64,000 nucleotides of DNA, taken from an uncultured Anderseniella sp. (lineage in GTDB: Bacteria; Pseudomonadota; Alphaproteobacteria; Rhizobiales; Aestuariivirgaceae). Shown here piece after piece: positions 16,585 to 25,237 of this stretch. Numbering within the stretch: position 1 is the first letter of the stretch; the number at the start of each line of letters is the position of its first letter. Location of the stretch: positions 434,001 to 498,000 of the forward strand of contig CANKYU010000002.1 in assembly GCA_947488295.1 (NCBI GenBank), in the 5' to 3' direction. The notes beneath the pieces are model-generated. The model had not been told where the DNA came from and did no database searches. It worked only from the letters and a program-made list of their open reading frames with translations. A program made the position numbers and the translations under genes.

Positions 16585-17934
16585 ATGCATATGAACAGAC
16601 TATCCATCGCTGTCATCGGGTCCGGCATTTCTGCCTTGTCGGCGGCCTGGCATCTGTCACGCCACCATGACGTAACGGTTTTCGAACGGGACAATCGCCT
16701 CGGCGGGCATTCAAACACCGTGGACGTGAATACCGGCGACGGTTCGGTGCGGGTCGATACCGGGTTTATTGTTTTCAACCCCGCGAGTTACCCAAATCTG
16801 GTGGCGCTGTTTGATCATCTCGGCGTGGACACGCCAACGACAAACATGACCTTTTCCGCTTCGCTCGATGAAGGCCGGTATGAATATTCCGGTAGTGGCG
16901 CACGCGGCCTGTTCGGCCAGATTTCCAACGTGGCATCACCGCAACACTGGCGCATGATTGCCGATATCACCCGCTTCTTCAAACAGGCCGCCGCGGACGC
17001 AGCGCACATCGACCTCACGCTGTCGCTTGGCGACTGGCTCAAACAGAACAGGTACAGCGAAGCGTTTGTCCGCAACCACCTCACCCCGATGGCGGCGGCA
17101 ATCTGGTCTACGCCATCTGCCGAGGTACTGGACTTTCCTGCTGCCAGTTTCATGCGGTTCTTTGCCAATCACGGCCTGCTGAAAGTGCGCAACCGGCCCG
17201 GCTGGCGCACAATTGCCGGCGGATCCAGGCAATATGTCCAGAAACTGGTCGCTGAAGGAAAATTCGAGATCCGCACGGACTGTGGAATTGCCGGGGTGTG
17301 CAGACAGCCGGGCCGCGTTACAATCACCGATTGCCATGGCGGGCATCACACGTTCGACCATGTAGTGATTGGAACACACGCAGACGAGGCACTTGCCATG
17401 CTGAATGATGCCGATGCAATGGAGAGCAACCTGCTTGGCAAATTCGGTTATTCGGAAAACCTCGCCGTTCTGCATACCGACCCAGCCCACATGCCCAGGC
17501 GCCGCGGGCTGTGGTCAAGCTGGAACTATATCGAACGCGCCGATGCGGCAGGGCACAGGCAGCTCACCGTTTCCTACTGGATGAACTCCCTGCAGCCACT
17601 GAAAACCGCTACCGATCTGTTCGTCACATTGAACCCGGCCGGCATGCCCGACCCATCTGACGTGCTGGGACAGTTCAATTACACGCATCCGGTGTTCAAT
17701 ATGGCTGCAATGAACGCACAGAAAGACTTGTGGAGCCTGCAGGGCCGGCGCCGGACCTGGTTCTGCGGCAGTTATTTCGGCTACGGATTTCATGAAGACG
17801 GCCTGCAGTCCGGTCTTGCCGTGGCAGAGGACCTGAGCGGTTGCGCAAGGCCCTGGGCGGTGCCTGACCCGTCAGGCAGAATTCACCGCCAGCCGCTTCA
17901 GGTGCCGCAGCCGAACCGTGAGGCCGCTGAATGA
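16585..17934 (+). CDS. NAD/FAD-binding flavin oxidoreductase (COG2907 type)
   Basis: 449-residue flavoprotein with an N-terminal Rossmann motif (IAVIGSGISALSAAWHLSR, residues about 6-24) followed by FERDNRLGGHSNTVDV, as in amine-oxidase-like and desaturase-like flavoproteins. It is first in a tight operon with DUF1365 and a cyclopropane-fatty-acid-synthase-like gene (4-base overlaps), an arrangement widespread in proteobacteria under ECF sigma/ChrR control. In Rhodobacter sphaeroides, RpoE-controlled flavoprotein/methyltransferase genes make furan-containing fatty acids. This protein may desaturate or oxidise a methylated acyl chain; that is inference. The start may be the ATG at 16585 or the one two codons later. 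Confidence 0.82.
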   Translation: MHMNRLSIAVIGSGISALSAAWHLSRHHDVTVFERDNRLGGHSNTVDVNTGDGSVRVDTGFIVFNPASYPNLVALFDHLGVDTPTTNMTFSASLDEGRYEYSGSGARGLFGQISNVASPQHWRMIADITRFFKQAAADAAHIDLTLSLGDWLKQNRYSEAFVRNHLTPMAAAIWSTPSAEVLDFPAASFMRFFANHGLLKVRNRPGWRTIAGGSRQYVQKLVAEGKFEIRTDCGIAGVCRQPGRVTITDCHGGHHTFDHVVIGTHADEALAMLNDADAMESNLLGKFGYSENLAVLHTDPAHMPRRRGLWSSWNYIERADAAGHRQLTVSYWMNSLQPLKTATDLFVTLNPAGMPDPSDVLGQFNYTHPVFNMAAMNAQKDLWSLQGRRRTWFCGSYFGYGFHEDGLQSGLAVAEDLSGCARPWAVPDPSGRIHRQPLQVPQPNREAAE

Positions 17935-18722
17935 AGTCTCCGCCCGCAGAAGCTGCCCTTTACCACGGCAAGGTTGTGCACAAGCGGCTCACACCGCTGC
18001 GGCATCAGCTTTCCTATCGTGTTTTCAGCATGTTACTGCCCCTGAAAAACATTGACGAAGTGTGTGAAAGAACGGCGTTCCTGTCACATAACCGGTTCAA
18101 CCTGGTGTCTTTCCGCGATCGCGACCATGGCCTGCGCGACGGTTCAAGTGTTGCGGACTTCGTCACAAAAACCATGCAGACAGGCGGCGTCGATACTGAC
18201 GCATGCGACCTGCTGGTGCTGTGCTATCCGAGAATCCTCGGCTACTGCTTCAATCCGCTGACGACCTACTATGCCGTGACCAAAGCGGGTGACATCACCG
18301 CCATGTTGTATGAAGTGTCGAATACATTCGGCGAACACACCCACTATCTCGTGACCGGCGGCACGACCCGCAACGGTACGCTGGAGCAGGGGTGCAGTAA
18401 GGCGTTTCACGTCTCGCCGTTCAACGAGACAGATGGAGAATACGGTTTTCGCGTCACCACCCCGGGCGAGACCATTTGCGTCGGGGTGTCGCTGCGGCGC
18501 GAAGACAAAGCCGTTCTCAATGCGTACTTCAGCGGCAAAAGAACAAGACTGACATCGGCGGCTTTGCTGTCAGCGGTGGCGCGCCAGCCGCTGATGACCT
18601 GGAAAGTCATAGCTGGCATTCACTTCGAGGCACTGCGCCTGTGGATGAAGGGATTGAAGTTACGCCGCAAACCCGGTTTTGCCGGCCTTACGGTGCACAC
18701 GACGGAAAGAATTGAACGATGA
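17931..18722 (+). CDS. DUF1365 family protein
   Basis: 263-residue DUF1365 protein. The opening ALYHGKVVHKRLTPLRHQLSY and the central CYPRILGYCFNPLTTYYAV are hallmark strings of the family, which lacks a proven reaction. It overlaps the flavin oxidoreductase by 4 bases and the methyltransferase by 4, so all three are translationally coupled. Its constant association with cyclopropane/methyl fatty acid enzymes suggests a role in acyl-chain modification of membrane phospholipids. No signal peptide or membrane segment is evident, so it should be cytoplasmic or peripheral at the inner membrane. Confidence 0.87.
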   Translation: MKSPPAEAALYHGKVVHKRLTPLRHQLSYRVFSMLLPLKNIDEVCERTAFLSHNRFNLVSFRDRDHGLRDGSSVADFVTKTMQTGGVDTDACDLLVLCYPRILGYCFNPLTTYYAVTKAGDITAMLYEVSNTFGEHTHYLVTGGTTRNGTLEQGCSKAFHVSPFNETDGEYGFRVTTPGETICVGVSLRREDKAVLNAYFSGKRTRLTSAALLSAVARQPLMTWKVIAGIHFEALRLWMKGLKLRRKPGFAGLTVHTTERIER

Positions 18723-19957
18723 GTGACGAATTGCTTCAAGCAGGCCCGCGAGCCTCCAGGCCGCGGCGCAGCCTTACCGGTCGCGTGCTTGAATTTCTGG
18801 GCAGGCGCATGGTGAAAGATCGCCTGCAGGGGCAGATCACGGTGACGCTGCCTGACGGCCATGAGCTTGTTCTGGGACAGAAATCAACACATGGCTTTGA
18901 CGCCGATCTGACAATCAACTCGTACCGGGTGCTGGAAAAGTGCATCCGGCGCGGATCGGTCGGGTTTGGTGAAGCCTACATGGCAGGCGACATCGACTGC
19001 AGCGACCTGGTATCACTGTTCCGGTTTTTCCTGATCAACCGCGGTGCGTTTCACGCCGCGGGCGGCAGCCTGTTCAAGGTGCGGCTCGGCGACAAGCTGG
19101 CTCACAAGAGACGCAGAAACACATTGTCCGGCAGCCGCCGCAACATCGCGGCCCATTATGACATGGGCAATGACTTTTACGCTCTCTGGCTCGACCCGGG
19201 CATGACCTATTCAAGTGCCCTGTTCGACGGCAAGGACGTCAGCCTGGAAACGGCGCAAAGCGCCAAATACGCCCGTGCTCTGGACCTGATGAAGATCACG
19301 GATGAAGCATCCATTCTGGAGATCGGCTGTGGCTGGGGCGGTATGGCGGAACACGCGGCCCTGGCCGGCAGGACAGTCGAAGGCATAACCCTGTCGCGCC
19401 GGCAGCTTGAATTCGCCCAGGCCCGGATGAAACGGCAAGGCCTTGACGGCAAGGTCTCTCTGGCTCTCAAGGACTATCGCCAGGTGCGGGGCCGCTATGA
19501 TGCAGTCGTGTCGATCGAGATGATCGAGGCCGTCGGTGAAGAAAACTGGCCGGCCTATTTTGCCACCCTGTCGCGGTTGCTGAAACCCGGCGGCCGGGCC
19601 GTCATACAGGCAATCACGATTGCACCGGAGTATTTCGAACGCTACCGGGCCAAGGTCGACTTCATTCAACGTTATGTTTTTCCCGGCGGCATGCTGCTCA
19701 CCGACACTGCGATTTCCAGCCATGCCGGCGATCACGGCATGGCTTTGGTGCACACGAGCAAATTCGGTCGCGACTACGCCACAACCCTGCGGCTGTGGAG
19801 GCAAAATTTCAACGCTGCCTGGGACGATATCAGTCCACTTGGATATGACGAGACCTTCAGGCGCATGTGGTTGTATTACCTGACCTATTGTGAGGCGGGA
19901 TTTGATGACGGCGCTATCGATGTGGGCTTTTACGTGCTGCGCAGAGAGGCCGACTGA
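18719..19957 (+). CDS. cyclopropane-fatty-acyl-phospholipid synthase family methyltransferase
   Basis: 412-residue SAM-dependent enzyme of the CFA synthase family (COG2230). The SAM motif ILEIGCGWGGMAEHA is at about residues 200-214; before it lie NIAAHYDMGNDFYALWLD and MTYSSALF, and after it DFIQRYVFPGGML, all typical. It transfers a methylene or methyl group to the double bond of unsaturated phospholipid acyl chains. Third gene of the coupled operon. Its stop codon TGA forms the first bases of the promoter-like box of the next gene. Whether the product is cyclopropane or an 11-methyl (furan precursor) chain cannot be told from sequence. Confidence 0.88.
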   Translation: MSDELLQAGPRASRPRRSLTGRVLEFLGRRMVKDRLQGQITVTLPDGHELVLGQKSTHGFDADLTINSYRVLEKCIRRGSVGFGEAYMAGDIDCSDLVSLFRFFLINRGAFHAAGGSLFKVRLGDKLAHKRRRNTLSGSRRNIAAHYDMGNDFYALWLDPGMTYSSALFDGKDVSLETAQSAKYARALDLMKITDEASILEIGCGWGGMAEHAALAGRTVEGITLSRRQLEFAQARMKRQGLDGKVSLALKDYRQVRGRYDAVVSIEMIEAVGEENWPAYFATLSRLLKPGGRAVIQAITIAPEYFERYRAKVDFIQRYVFPGGMLLTDTAISSHAGDHGMALVHTSKFGRDYATTLRLWRQNFNAAWDDISPLGYDETFRRMWLYYLTYCEAGFDDGAIDVGFYVLRREAD

Positions 19958-19984
19958 TCCATCAGAGCAGCGGTTTCGTTAGAG
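19955..19984 (+). promoter_or_regulatory. putative RpoE(ECF11)-type promoter of the DUF3833 gene
   Basis: TGATCC (19955-19960), 18 bases, TTAGAG (19979-19984). The -35-like box begins in the stop codon of the methyltransferase gene. Box, spacing and the TTTCGTTAGA core match the site at 16492. It is 50 bases ahead of the DUF3833 start. Confidence 0.6.
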
Positions 19985-20034
19985 ATATCAACGCTCTATT
20001 TCAACTCATCAAACCCTATGCCAGGACTAACGAA

Positions 20035-20505
20035 ATGCTTCAACGCAATCCGGACAGCTTTGCCATGCCGACATTCAACATGTCTGACTACTTCGAAGGC
20101 CGCACGCGCGCCTGGGGGATGTTCGAGACCATAACCGGCAAGGTGAAAAAGTCGTTTGTGGCAGACATCGAAGGCCGTTGGGACGGCGATGAATTTCTTC
20201 TGGAAGAAGATTTCACGTTCTCCGATGGCGAAAAGGAGGCCCGCGTCTGGCGGCTGAAATTCAATGATGACGGCAGCTTTCAGGCAAGCTGCGCCGATAC
20301 GCCGACGCCGGGCAAGGGAGTGATGACTGCCATGCGCGGCGACCTGGCCTATTCGATGGCCCTGAGGGTCGGCGGCAAGAAAATGATGCTGTCTTTCACG
20401 GACCTGTTTTACCAGATCGACGAACACACGGTGCTCAATCGTGCGAAAGTCAAAAAGTTCGGCATTCCTGTCGGCCAGGTGCTGATTTCTTTCCGCAAGG
20501 TGTAG
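20035..20505 (+). CDS. DUF3833 family protein
   Basis: 156-residue DUF3833 protein, a family nearly always found with the DUF1365/CFA-synthase/ECF sigma group. The body YFEGRTRAWGMFETITGKVKK-like start, then IEGRWDGDEFLLEEDF and GDLAYSMALRV, suggests a lipocalin-like beta-barrel that could bind a lipid. Many members are lipoproteins; here no signal peptide or lipobox precedes YFEG with the ATG at 20035, and I see no better start. It is separated from the CFA gene by 77 bases with its own promoter-like site, so it may be expressed independently under the same sigma factor. Confidence 0.78.
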   Translation: MLQRNPDSFAMPTFNMSDYFEGRTRAWGMFETITGKVKKSFVADIEGRWDGDEFLLEEDFTFSDGEKEARVWRLKFNDDGSFQASCADTPTPGKGVMTAMRGDLAYSMALRVGGKKMMLSFTDLFYQIDEHTVLNRAKVKKFGIPVGQVLISFRKV

Positions 20506-20551
20506 ATCAGGACGCAACACTTCAGGGCGCCAGCCCGGCCTTGAGGCTCAG

Positions 20552-20590
20552 AGCCGCTCAAGCCCAGATTGAGGCATGAGCGGCTGTTTC
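20552..20590 (+). terminator. intrinsic terminator after DUF3833
   Basis: A 9-bp perfect stem AGCCGCTCA / TGAGCGGCT with a 16-base loop is followed by GTTTC. The long loop and short T-run make it a moderate candidate for ending the fatty-acid operon. Confidence 0.45.
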
Positions 20591-20617
20591 ATGTTACAAC
20601 TAACCACTTCCTCAAAA

Positions 20618-20644
20618 GCGGAGGCCTCGCCCGGAGGCGAGGCC
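20618..20644 (-). terminator. intrinsic terminator of the coiled-coil gene
   Basis: On the minus strand, GGCCTCGCC, a 4-base loop and GGCGAGGCC form a perfect 9-bp GC-rich stem followed shortly by GCTTTTG. It lies about 77 bases after the stop of the coiled-coil protein and faces the terminator of the DUF3833 gene. Confidence 0.6.
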
Positions 20645-20720
20645 AGCATCAGGTAAATGCCACTACAGAGGGGGGCAGGCGGCAAATCCCAACGCGTCTT
20701 CAACAAACTCAGGCTTGAGC

Positions 20721-21338
20721 TTACTCTGCGGCTTCGCTCGGTGCCTGATCACACATCTGGGCGATCTGATCACCCAACATGGAGATGGCGTGCCCAACAT
20801 CGCGGATCTTGCTGTCCTGCTGCTTGTTGGCCAGTGAGAGTGACGCGGTAAAGTCCATGTCCATTCTCATATTGGCGGCCTTGCAGTTTCCGATCTGGGT
20901 ATCGAGCTCGGCAAGTTTTTCGGTCAGCGACTGTTCACGCTCGGCCAGTTCACGCTCCACATTCGCGACTTTCTGATAAAGCGCTTCTTCGCGTGCCGCC
21001 AGTTCGGCTTCAACCTGGGAAATCTTCGTGTTGAGAGCCTGTTCACGCTCGGTTACATCCGACTGAACATAGGTTATCTGCTGCTGCAGAACTTCTTCGC
21101 GCTTGTTCAGGTCTTCTTCGCGCTCTTCGAGAATGAGCAGCAGTTCCTTCAGACGGCTTTCCGTCATGGTCAGGCTCGGACCAACCAGAATGTCGCGCAG
21201 TGTTTCGAGCTGGTCGGGCGTGGGCTCCGGCTGTTGCTCGACTACCGAGTTGTGTCCGACCGGTGCAGGTGCGGTTTCCATGGCTTCGTTCTCCTGCCCG
21301 CTCGCAGCGGCATTCTTCTTCCGGTTCAGTTTTTTCAT
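20721..21338 (-). CDS. coiled-coil protein with four 18-residue repeats
   Basis: Unrecognised 205-residue protein. The start at 21338 is chosen for the GGAGG eight bases upstream and the basic N-terminus MKKLNRKKNAAASG; the open frame runs 59 codons further but looks non-coding there. After a low-complexity Pro/Gln region comes a long charged helix. Residues 79-150 are four 18-residue units starting KREEVL, EREQAL, AREEAL and EREQSL. A hydrophobic-polar C-terminus with MRMDMDFTASLSLA follows. No signal peptide or membrane span is seen. It stands alone on the minus strand with its own terminator. A cytoplasmic structural or scaffold role is possible, but nothing in the sequence fixes it. Confidence 0.7.
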   Translation of the reverse strand: MKKLNRKKNAAASGQENEAMETAPAPVGHNSVVEQQPEPTPDQLETLRDILVGPSLTMTESRLKELLLILEEREEDLNKREEVLQQQITYVQSDVTEREQALNTKISQVEAELAAREEALYQKVANVERELAEREQSLTEKLAELDTQIGNCKAANMRMDMDFTASLSLANKQQDSKIRDVGHAISMLGDQIAQMCDQAPSEAAE

Positions 21339-21663
21339 CTGTTCATCCTCCGTCCGGTCTGATTCTGCTTCAAACTGGGACACATGCCCCTTCTGCAAGA
21401 CGTGTTGCCCGTATTCATTGTCAGCCAGATGGTAGTTGTAACTGGCAAGATTTGGCTCATTTGCGGGCTTTTCTGACCCTCTAAGCCCATTACCCTGGGT
21501 AGTCCGCATTTGCATTTGTCTTTCATTTCAATCAGTAATGCCGTTGATTGACGCAAGTGCCGTGCCAAACATACCGTTGCGTTATTTTTCGCTGTTTTTC
21601 GCCGATAACGTCCGTATTCCACGTTGTCACAACATTGACCAAGCGTCCCATTTTGATTCATGA

Positions 21664-22905
21664 ATGGGCATAATTCCCTTTTTGAACAACATGTTAACTA
21701 TTGCAAAAACAGCGCCAGGCATAACCACGCTCATTCTGGTCACCGGGCTTTCAACGCTTTCGTTGAACATGTTCATTCCGTCCTTGTCGAAAATAGCAGA
21801 AACCTTCAACGCCGATTACGGCCTCACCAGCGTATCGATCGCCGGCTATCTCGGCATGACGGCGATATTGCAAATCATCATCGGTCCCCTGTCGGACCGT
21901 TTTGGCAGGCGTCCGGTACTGCTGGCCGGACTGTTGATTTTCATCGCGGCGTCGCTCGGGTGCCTGCTGGCAAAGGATATCTGGACATTCCTGGCTTTCA
22001 GAATGCTGCAGGCCAGCGTCATCTGCGGGTCGGCACTGTCGCCGGCAATCGTCAGGGACATGGTCCCGGCCAGGCAGGCAGCCAGCCTTCTGGGCTATAT
22101 CAGCATGGCGATGGCGGTTGCCCCAATGTTGGGACCGATGTTTGGCGGCGCGCTGGACGAGCTGTTCGGATGGCGTGCCAGTTTCGTGGCTTTCCTGGGC
22201 ATCGGCATGTTCATTTTCGGCCTGTGCTGGATCGACCTGGGCGAAACCAACCACCATCGTTCGGATACTTTCGCAGACCAGTTTGCCACCTATCCTGAAT
22301 TGCTGTCTTCGAAACGCTTCTGGGGCTACTCATTGTGCATGGCATTTTCAACAGGCGCTTTCTACGCGTTTCTGGCCGGCGTTCCACTGGTCGCCAAGAC
22401 CCTGTTTGCCATGTCAACCGGAACACTGGGCATTTACATCGGCAGCATTACCGGGGGGTTTTTTGTCGGCAGTTTCCTGTCCGGGCGCTATGCGAAACGC
22501 GTTCGTCTCACAAGCCTGATGATAGCCGGGCGGATTGCCGCCTGTGCCGGGCTCAGCGCGGGCCTGGTGATATTCATGGCCGGATATGTGCACGAGCTGT
22601 TTCTGTTTGGCGCAACGATTTTCGTCGGCCTCGGAAACGGCCTGACCATGCCCAGCAGCAATGTCGGCGCCATGTCGGTGCGGCCCCGGCTGGCGGGTAG
22701 CGCGTCAGGCCTGGCGGGCGCGCTGACCGTCGCCGGTGGCGCCCTTATCACATTTGTGACCACAACCATCCTGACTGAACAAAATGGCGTCTATGTCCTG
22801 TTTGCCATGATGCTGTTGTGTTCGGCCCTTGGTCTCATGGCGGCACTGGCGGTCCGGTGGCTGGACCTCATCGATACCCAAGACCGGATGCCAGACGGCC
22901 GCTAG
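21664..22905 (+). CDS. MFS multidrug exporter, Bcr/CflA-like
   Basis: 413-residue major facilitator with about 12 transmembrane segments. The loop motif GPLSDRFGRRPVLLAG (residues about 75-90), FRMLQASVICGSALSPAIVRDM and SMAMAVAPMLGPMFGG are typical of the Bcr/CflA drug-resistance branch of MFS. It probably exports small toxic compounds across the inner membrane by proton antiport. The ATG at 21664 is the first codon giving a complete first helix. It is flanked by genes on the opposite strand on both sides, so it is probably monocistronic. The substrate is unknown. Confidence 0.87.
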   Translation: MGIIPFLNNMLTIAKTAPGITTLILVTGLSTLSLNMFIPSLSKIAETFNADYGLTSVSIAGYLGMTAILQIIIGPLSDRFGRRPVLLAGLLIFIAASLGCLLAKDIWTFLAFRMLQASVICGSALSPAIVRDMVPARQAASLLGYISMAMAVAPMLGPMFGGALDELFGWRASFVAFLGIGMFIFGLCWIDLGETNHHRSDTFADQFATYPELLSSKRFWGYSLCMAFSTGAFYAFLAGVPLVAKTLFAMSTGTLGIYIGSITGGFFVGSFLSGRYAKRVRLTSLMIAGRIAACAGLSAGLVIFMAGYVHELFLFGATIFVGLGNGLTMPSSNVGAMSVRPRLAGSASGLAGALTVAGGALITFVTTTILTEQNGVYVLFAMMLLCSALGLMAALAVRWLDLIDTQDRMPDGR

Positions 22906-22922
22906 AGACAAGATCCGGCGTT

Positions 22923-23678
22923 TCAGCTCGTCTCATCCGCCATCAGCAGGCCTGCATAGCCTGTCGCACCGGCAGGGGCCGGGCGAACCGACCTGCCTGG
23001 TTCCGTGAGGTGCTGCAGTTCCAGCGTCGTATAAGGCCGCTGCCACAACCAGGGCCGGTTTGCCACCGCCTCGATGTCACTGTCGGGCGGCGTTTCATCC
23101 GTAAAGGCCAGGAAATACAGGGTGAAACCGCGGCCCGTCACAATCTGTTTCGACAGAAGACGCATGCCCAGGGATCGCCGATAAAACGCAAGAGCGTCGT
23201 CAAGATCCACGACCCGCAATGTAATCTGCCCGATCTGCGCACCGCCTCCCAGCGGCAGGTCCGGATTTCCCGGCAGTGTGGGCGGCTGACCTTCAAAAGT
23301 ATGCTGCAGCAACTCGATCTGAAAACCCTCCGGATCGGTCAGGTGGCACATATAGCCAATGTCGAGAAACTGACGCGGCCGGGTTACAGAAACTCCGGCC
23401 CGGCTGAGTTGCTCAAACGCCATGTCCACATTGCGAAGTGTGATACCGATCTTCCAGTATTCGTCAGATGCGTCATGGACATAAGGGACCGGAGACGGAG
23501 ACGGCCGCAATTCCAGGCGTGCCGCGTGCCCGCCATATCCCACCTGCAGGACTTCACCGGAGCGATCAACCGTCATGCCAAGATGCTGAGTGTAAAACGC
23601 AGCAAGCGTTTCAGGCGAGGCGACGTTCAGGGCCACCCCGGCGAGCCGTGAGGCCGCGCGTTTACCGCTGGTGCTCAT
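22923..23678 (-). CDS. VOC family protein with two glyoxalase-like domains
   Basis: 251-residue protein with two vicinal-oxygen-chelate domains. The first spans about 10-125 (LAGVALNVASPETLAAFY, DPEGFQIELLQHTF). The second spans about 138-220 (QITLRVVDLDDALAFYRRSLGM) and ends in a region where the usual metal-binding Glu is less clear (TTLELQHL). Members include extradiol dioxygenases, glyoxalases and resistance proteins. Two fused domains are typical of extradiol dioxygenase-like proteins, but the substrate cannot be assigned. It is convergent with the MFS gene and separated by 53 bases from the DMT transporter upstream. Confidence 0.8.
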   Translation of the reverse strand: MSTSGKRAASRLAGVALNVASPETLAAFYTQHLGMTVDRSGEVLQVGYGGHAARLELRPSPSPVPYVHDASDEYWKIGITLRNVDMAFEQLSRAGVSVTRPRQFLDIGYMCHLTDPEGFQIELLQHTFEGQPPTLPGNPDLPLGGGAQIGQITLRVVDLDDALAFYRRSLGMRLLSKQIVTGRGFTLYFLAFTDETPPDSDIEAVANRPWLWQRPYTTLELQHLTEPGRSVRPAPAGATGYAGLLMADETS

Positions 23679-23731
23679 GCCGACATCTCCACTTGGAACA
23701 AAATATCACAATTACAGGTGTCCCAAAATCA

Positions 23732-24619
23732 TCAGGTTTTCACGGGCCGCCATCCGGCTGCCAGGAGTATGCCCGCGGTCGCCAGGAACAGCCCGACCCA
23801 GGCCAGCAGGCTCGGCCATTCACCCAAAACCGGAATCGCCACCAGCGCGACCATGCCGGGCACCATCGCCATCATCGCAGCCGTGGCCGACGGGCCGATC
23901 GAGCGTACCGCCGTGGTGAACAGCAACACAGCCACCACACTGGGCCCGAGCCCCTGATAGGCGCCCTGCAAGACAATCTCCGACCAGGGTGCTGCATGCA
24001 CCGCCTTTGGCAGAAACGCCAGATAGATCAGGCCGAACCAGGCAAGATTGACCGTTGGAATGCACACCATTGCCTGCATGGGCGTGAGCTGCCAGGCCTT
24101 GGTGCCGATCATGTTGATGGCAATGAAAAGGGCCGAGCCGATAAACATCAGATGACCAATCCATGCATTGTGTGCCACGCCGCCGGTATCCCGGTCCCAG
24201 CCGATCAGGCCGCAGCCGACCAGTATCACGACCATGCCGGCTATTTTCCAGGCATCGGGCCGGTCCTTCAGCCATATCCAGCCCAAAATCGCTGCGAACA
24301 CCGGCAATGTGCCGTTCATCATAATGCCGGCGTGCGAGGCCGGTGCAAACTGGAAACCGCCGAAGGCAAGCAACAGATACGGGACCCCCTGACCGCAGGA
24401 AATGAGAAAAATCTGCCACCAGCGCAGGTTTCGCGGCCAGTAGCGCCACACGAAAGGAGCCACCGCAATGGTGGCAACGACAAACCGCAGTGCAACCATA
24501 TCGTATATGGTCAACGTCTGAACCACGCCGAGGCGCGACACGACTACCCATCCCGACCAGATGAAGACAACGCCGAAGGCGGCAAACCATCCGATCAGTG
24601 GGCGGGAGGGATCAGGCAT
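23732..24619 (-). CDS. EamA/DMT family transporter
   Basis: 295-residue inner-membrane protein with about ten hydrophobic helices in two EamA repeats. The N-terminal GWFAAFGVVFIWSGWVVVSR and the second-half AAMMAMVPGMVALVAIPVLG are typical of the drug/metabolite transporter superfamily. Such proteins often export amino acids, nucleobases or other metabolites. It lies 53 bases upstream of the VOC protein on the same strand, so the two may share a transcript. The substrate is unknown. Confidence 0.87.
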   Translation of the reverse strand: MPDPSRPLIGWFAAFGVVFIWSGWVVVSRLGVVQTLTIYDMVALRFVVATIAVAPFVWRYWPRNLRWWQIFLISCGQGVPYLLLAFGGFQFAPASHAGIMMNGTLPVFAAILGWIWLKDRPDAWKIAGMVVILVGCGLIGWDRDTGGVAHNAWIGHLMFIGSALFIAINMIGTKAWQLTPMQAMVCIPTVNLAWFGLIYLAFLPKAVHAAPWSEIVLQGAYQGLGPSVVAVLLFTTAVRSIGPSATAAMMAMVPGMVALVAIPVLGEWPSLLAWVGLFLATAGILLAAGWRPVKT

Positions 24620-24766
24620 GGCAACGGACTTCCTGAACGGTCATGAAATTTTCGCAATGCCGCAGCCGGCAGTCCGAAGAGCGGGTCAAACAAAGGCAGG
24701 AACGGCACTATGCGTCCGCAGCCTGCTCTAGCACACCCGCGGCAAGACAGTTCATGACATTTTCAG

Positions 24767-25108
24767 CTAGCATCCATGCGCCAGCGCACAGGCATCGGCA
24801 TCATCGATGCAATCGGCCAACAAGCCGGCATCACCGGCGGCCAGCGCATCACACTCTGTCTTGTAGGACAGACAATCAGCAACCGTCGGCGTGGCAGGAC
24901 ATACCGGCAATTGTTTCTTGCCTATACAACTGGAAAAGTCCGCATAACAAATCGAACGCCATTGCGCATCACCGAAAGACTGCCGGGTACAGCTTGCATA
25001 CTCCCACCAGCACGCCGGCGCATCATCGCCACCCTGAGCCTGAACAGGATCGGCGCTGATCACCCAGCAGCCGATCAACACAGTTACCCACGCGCTTGCT
25101 TTCCCCAT
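24767..25108 (-). CDS. small cysteine-rich exported protein with duplicated Cys framework
   Basis: 113-residue protein not recognised from any family. The start at 25108 is supported by AGGAGG immediately upstream and by the signal peptide it creates (GKASAWVTVLIGCWVISADP, cleavage near VQA-QGG). The roughly 85-residue mature part has ten cysteines. Nine intervals read 6-13-6-8-8-6-13-6-5, so the pattern C-x6-C-x13-C-x6-C occurs twice, from CWWEYASC and from CLSYKTEC. This implies an internally duplicated, disulfide-bonded periplasmic or secreted protein, probably two helical hairpins. It stands between the DMT transporter and the SDR of the ChrR operon on the same strand, but is 129 bases from the latter. 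Confidence 0.7.
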   Translation of the reverse strand: MGKASAWVTVLIGCWVISADPVQAQGGDDAPACWWEYASCTRQSFGDAQWRSICYADFSSCIGKKQLPVCPATPTVADCLSYKTECDALAAGDAGLLADCIDDADACALAHGC

Positions 25109-25237
25109 TTGCCCTCCTGTCAATCGCGGACAGACTAACCCTATCCGCACGCATTTTGGAACAGGCGCTGCAAGACCCTGCTGATCGGTTGTGGAGTGGC
25201 GGCACAATTTTGTGAGTTCAACAGAACCCATGCAGCA

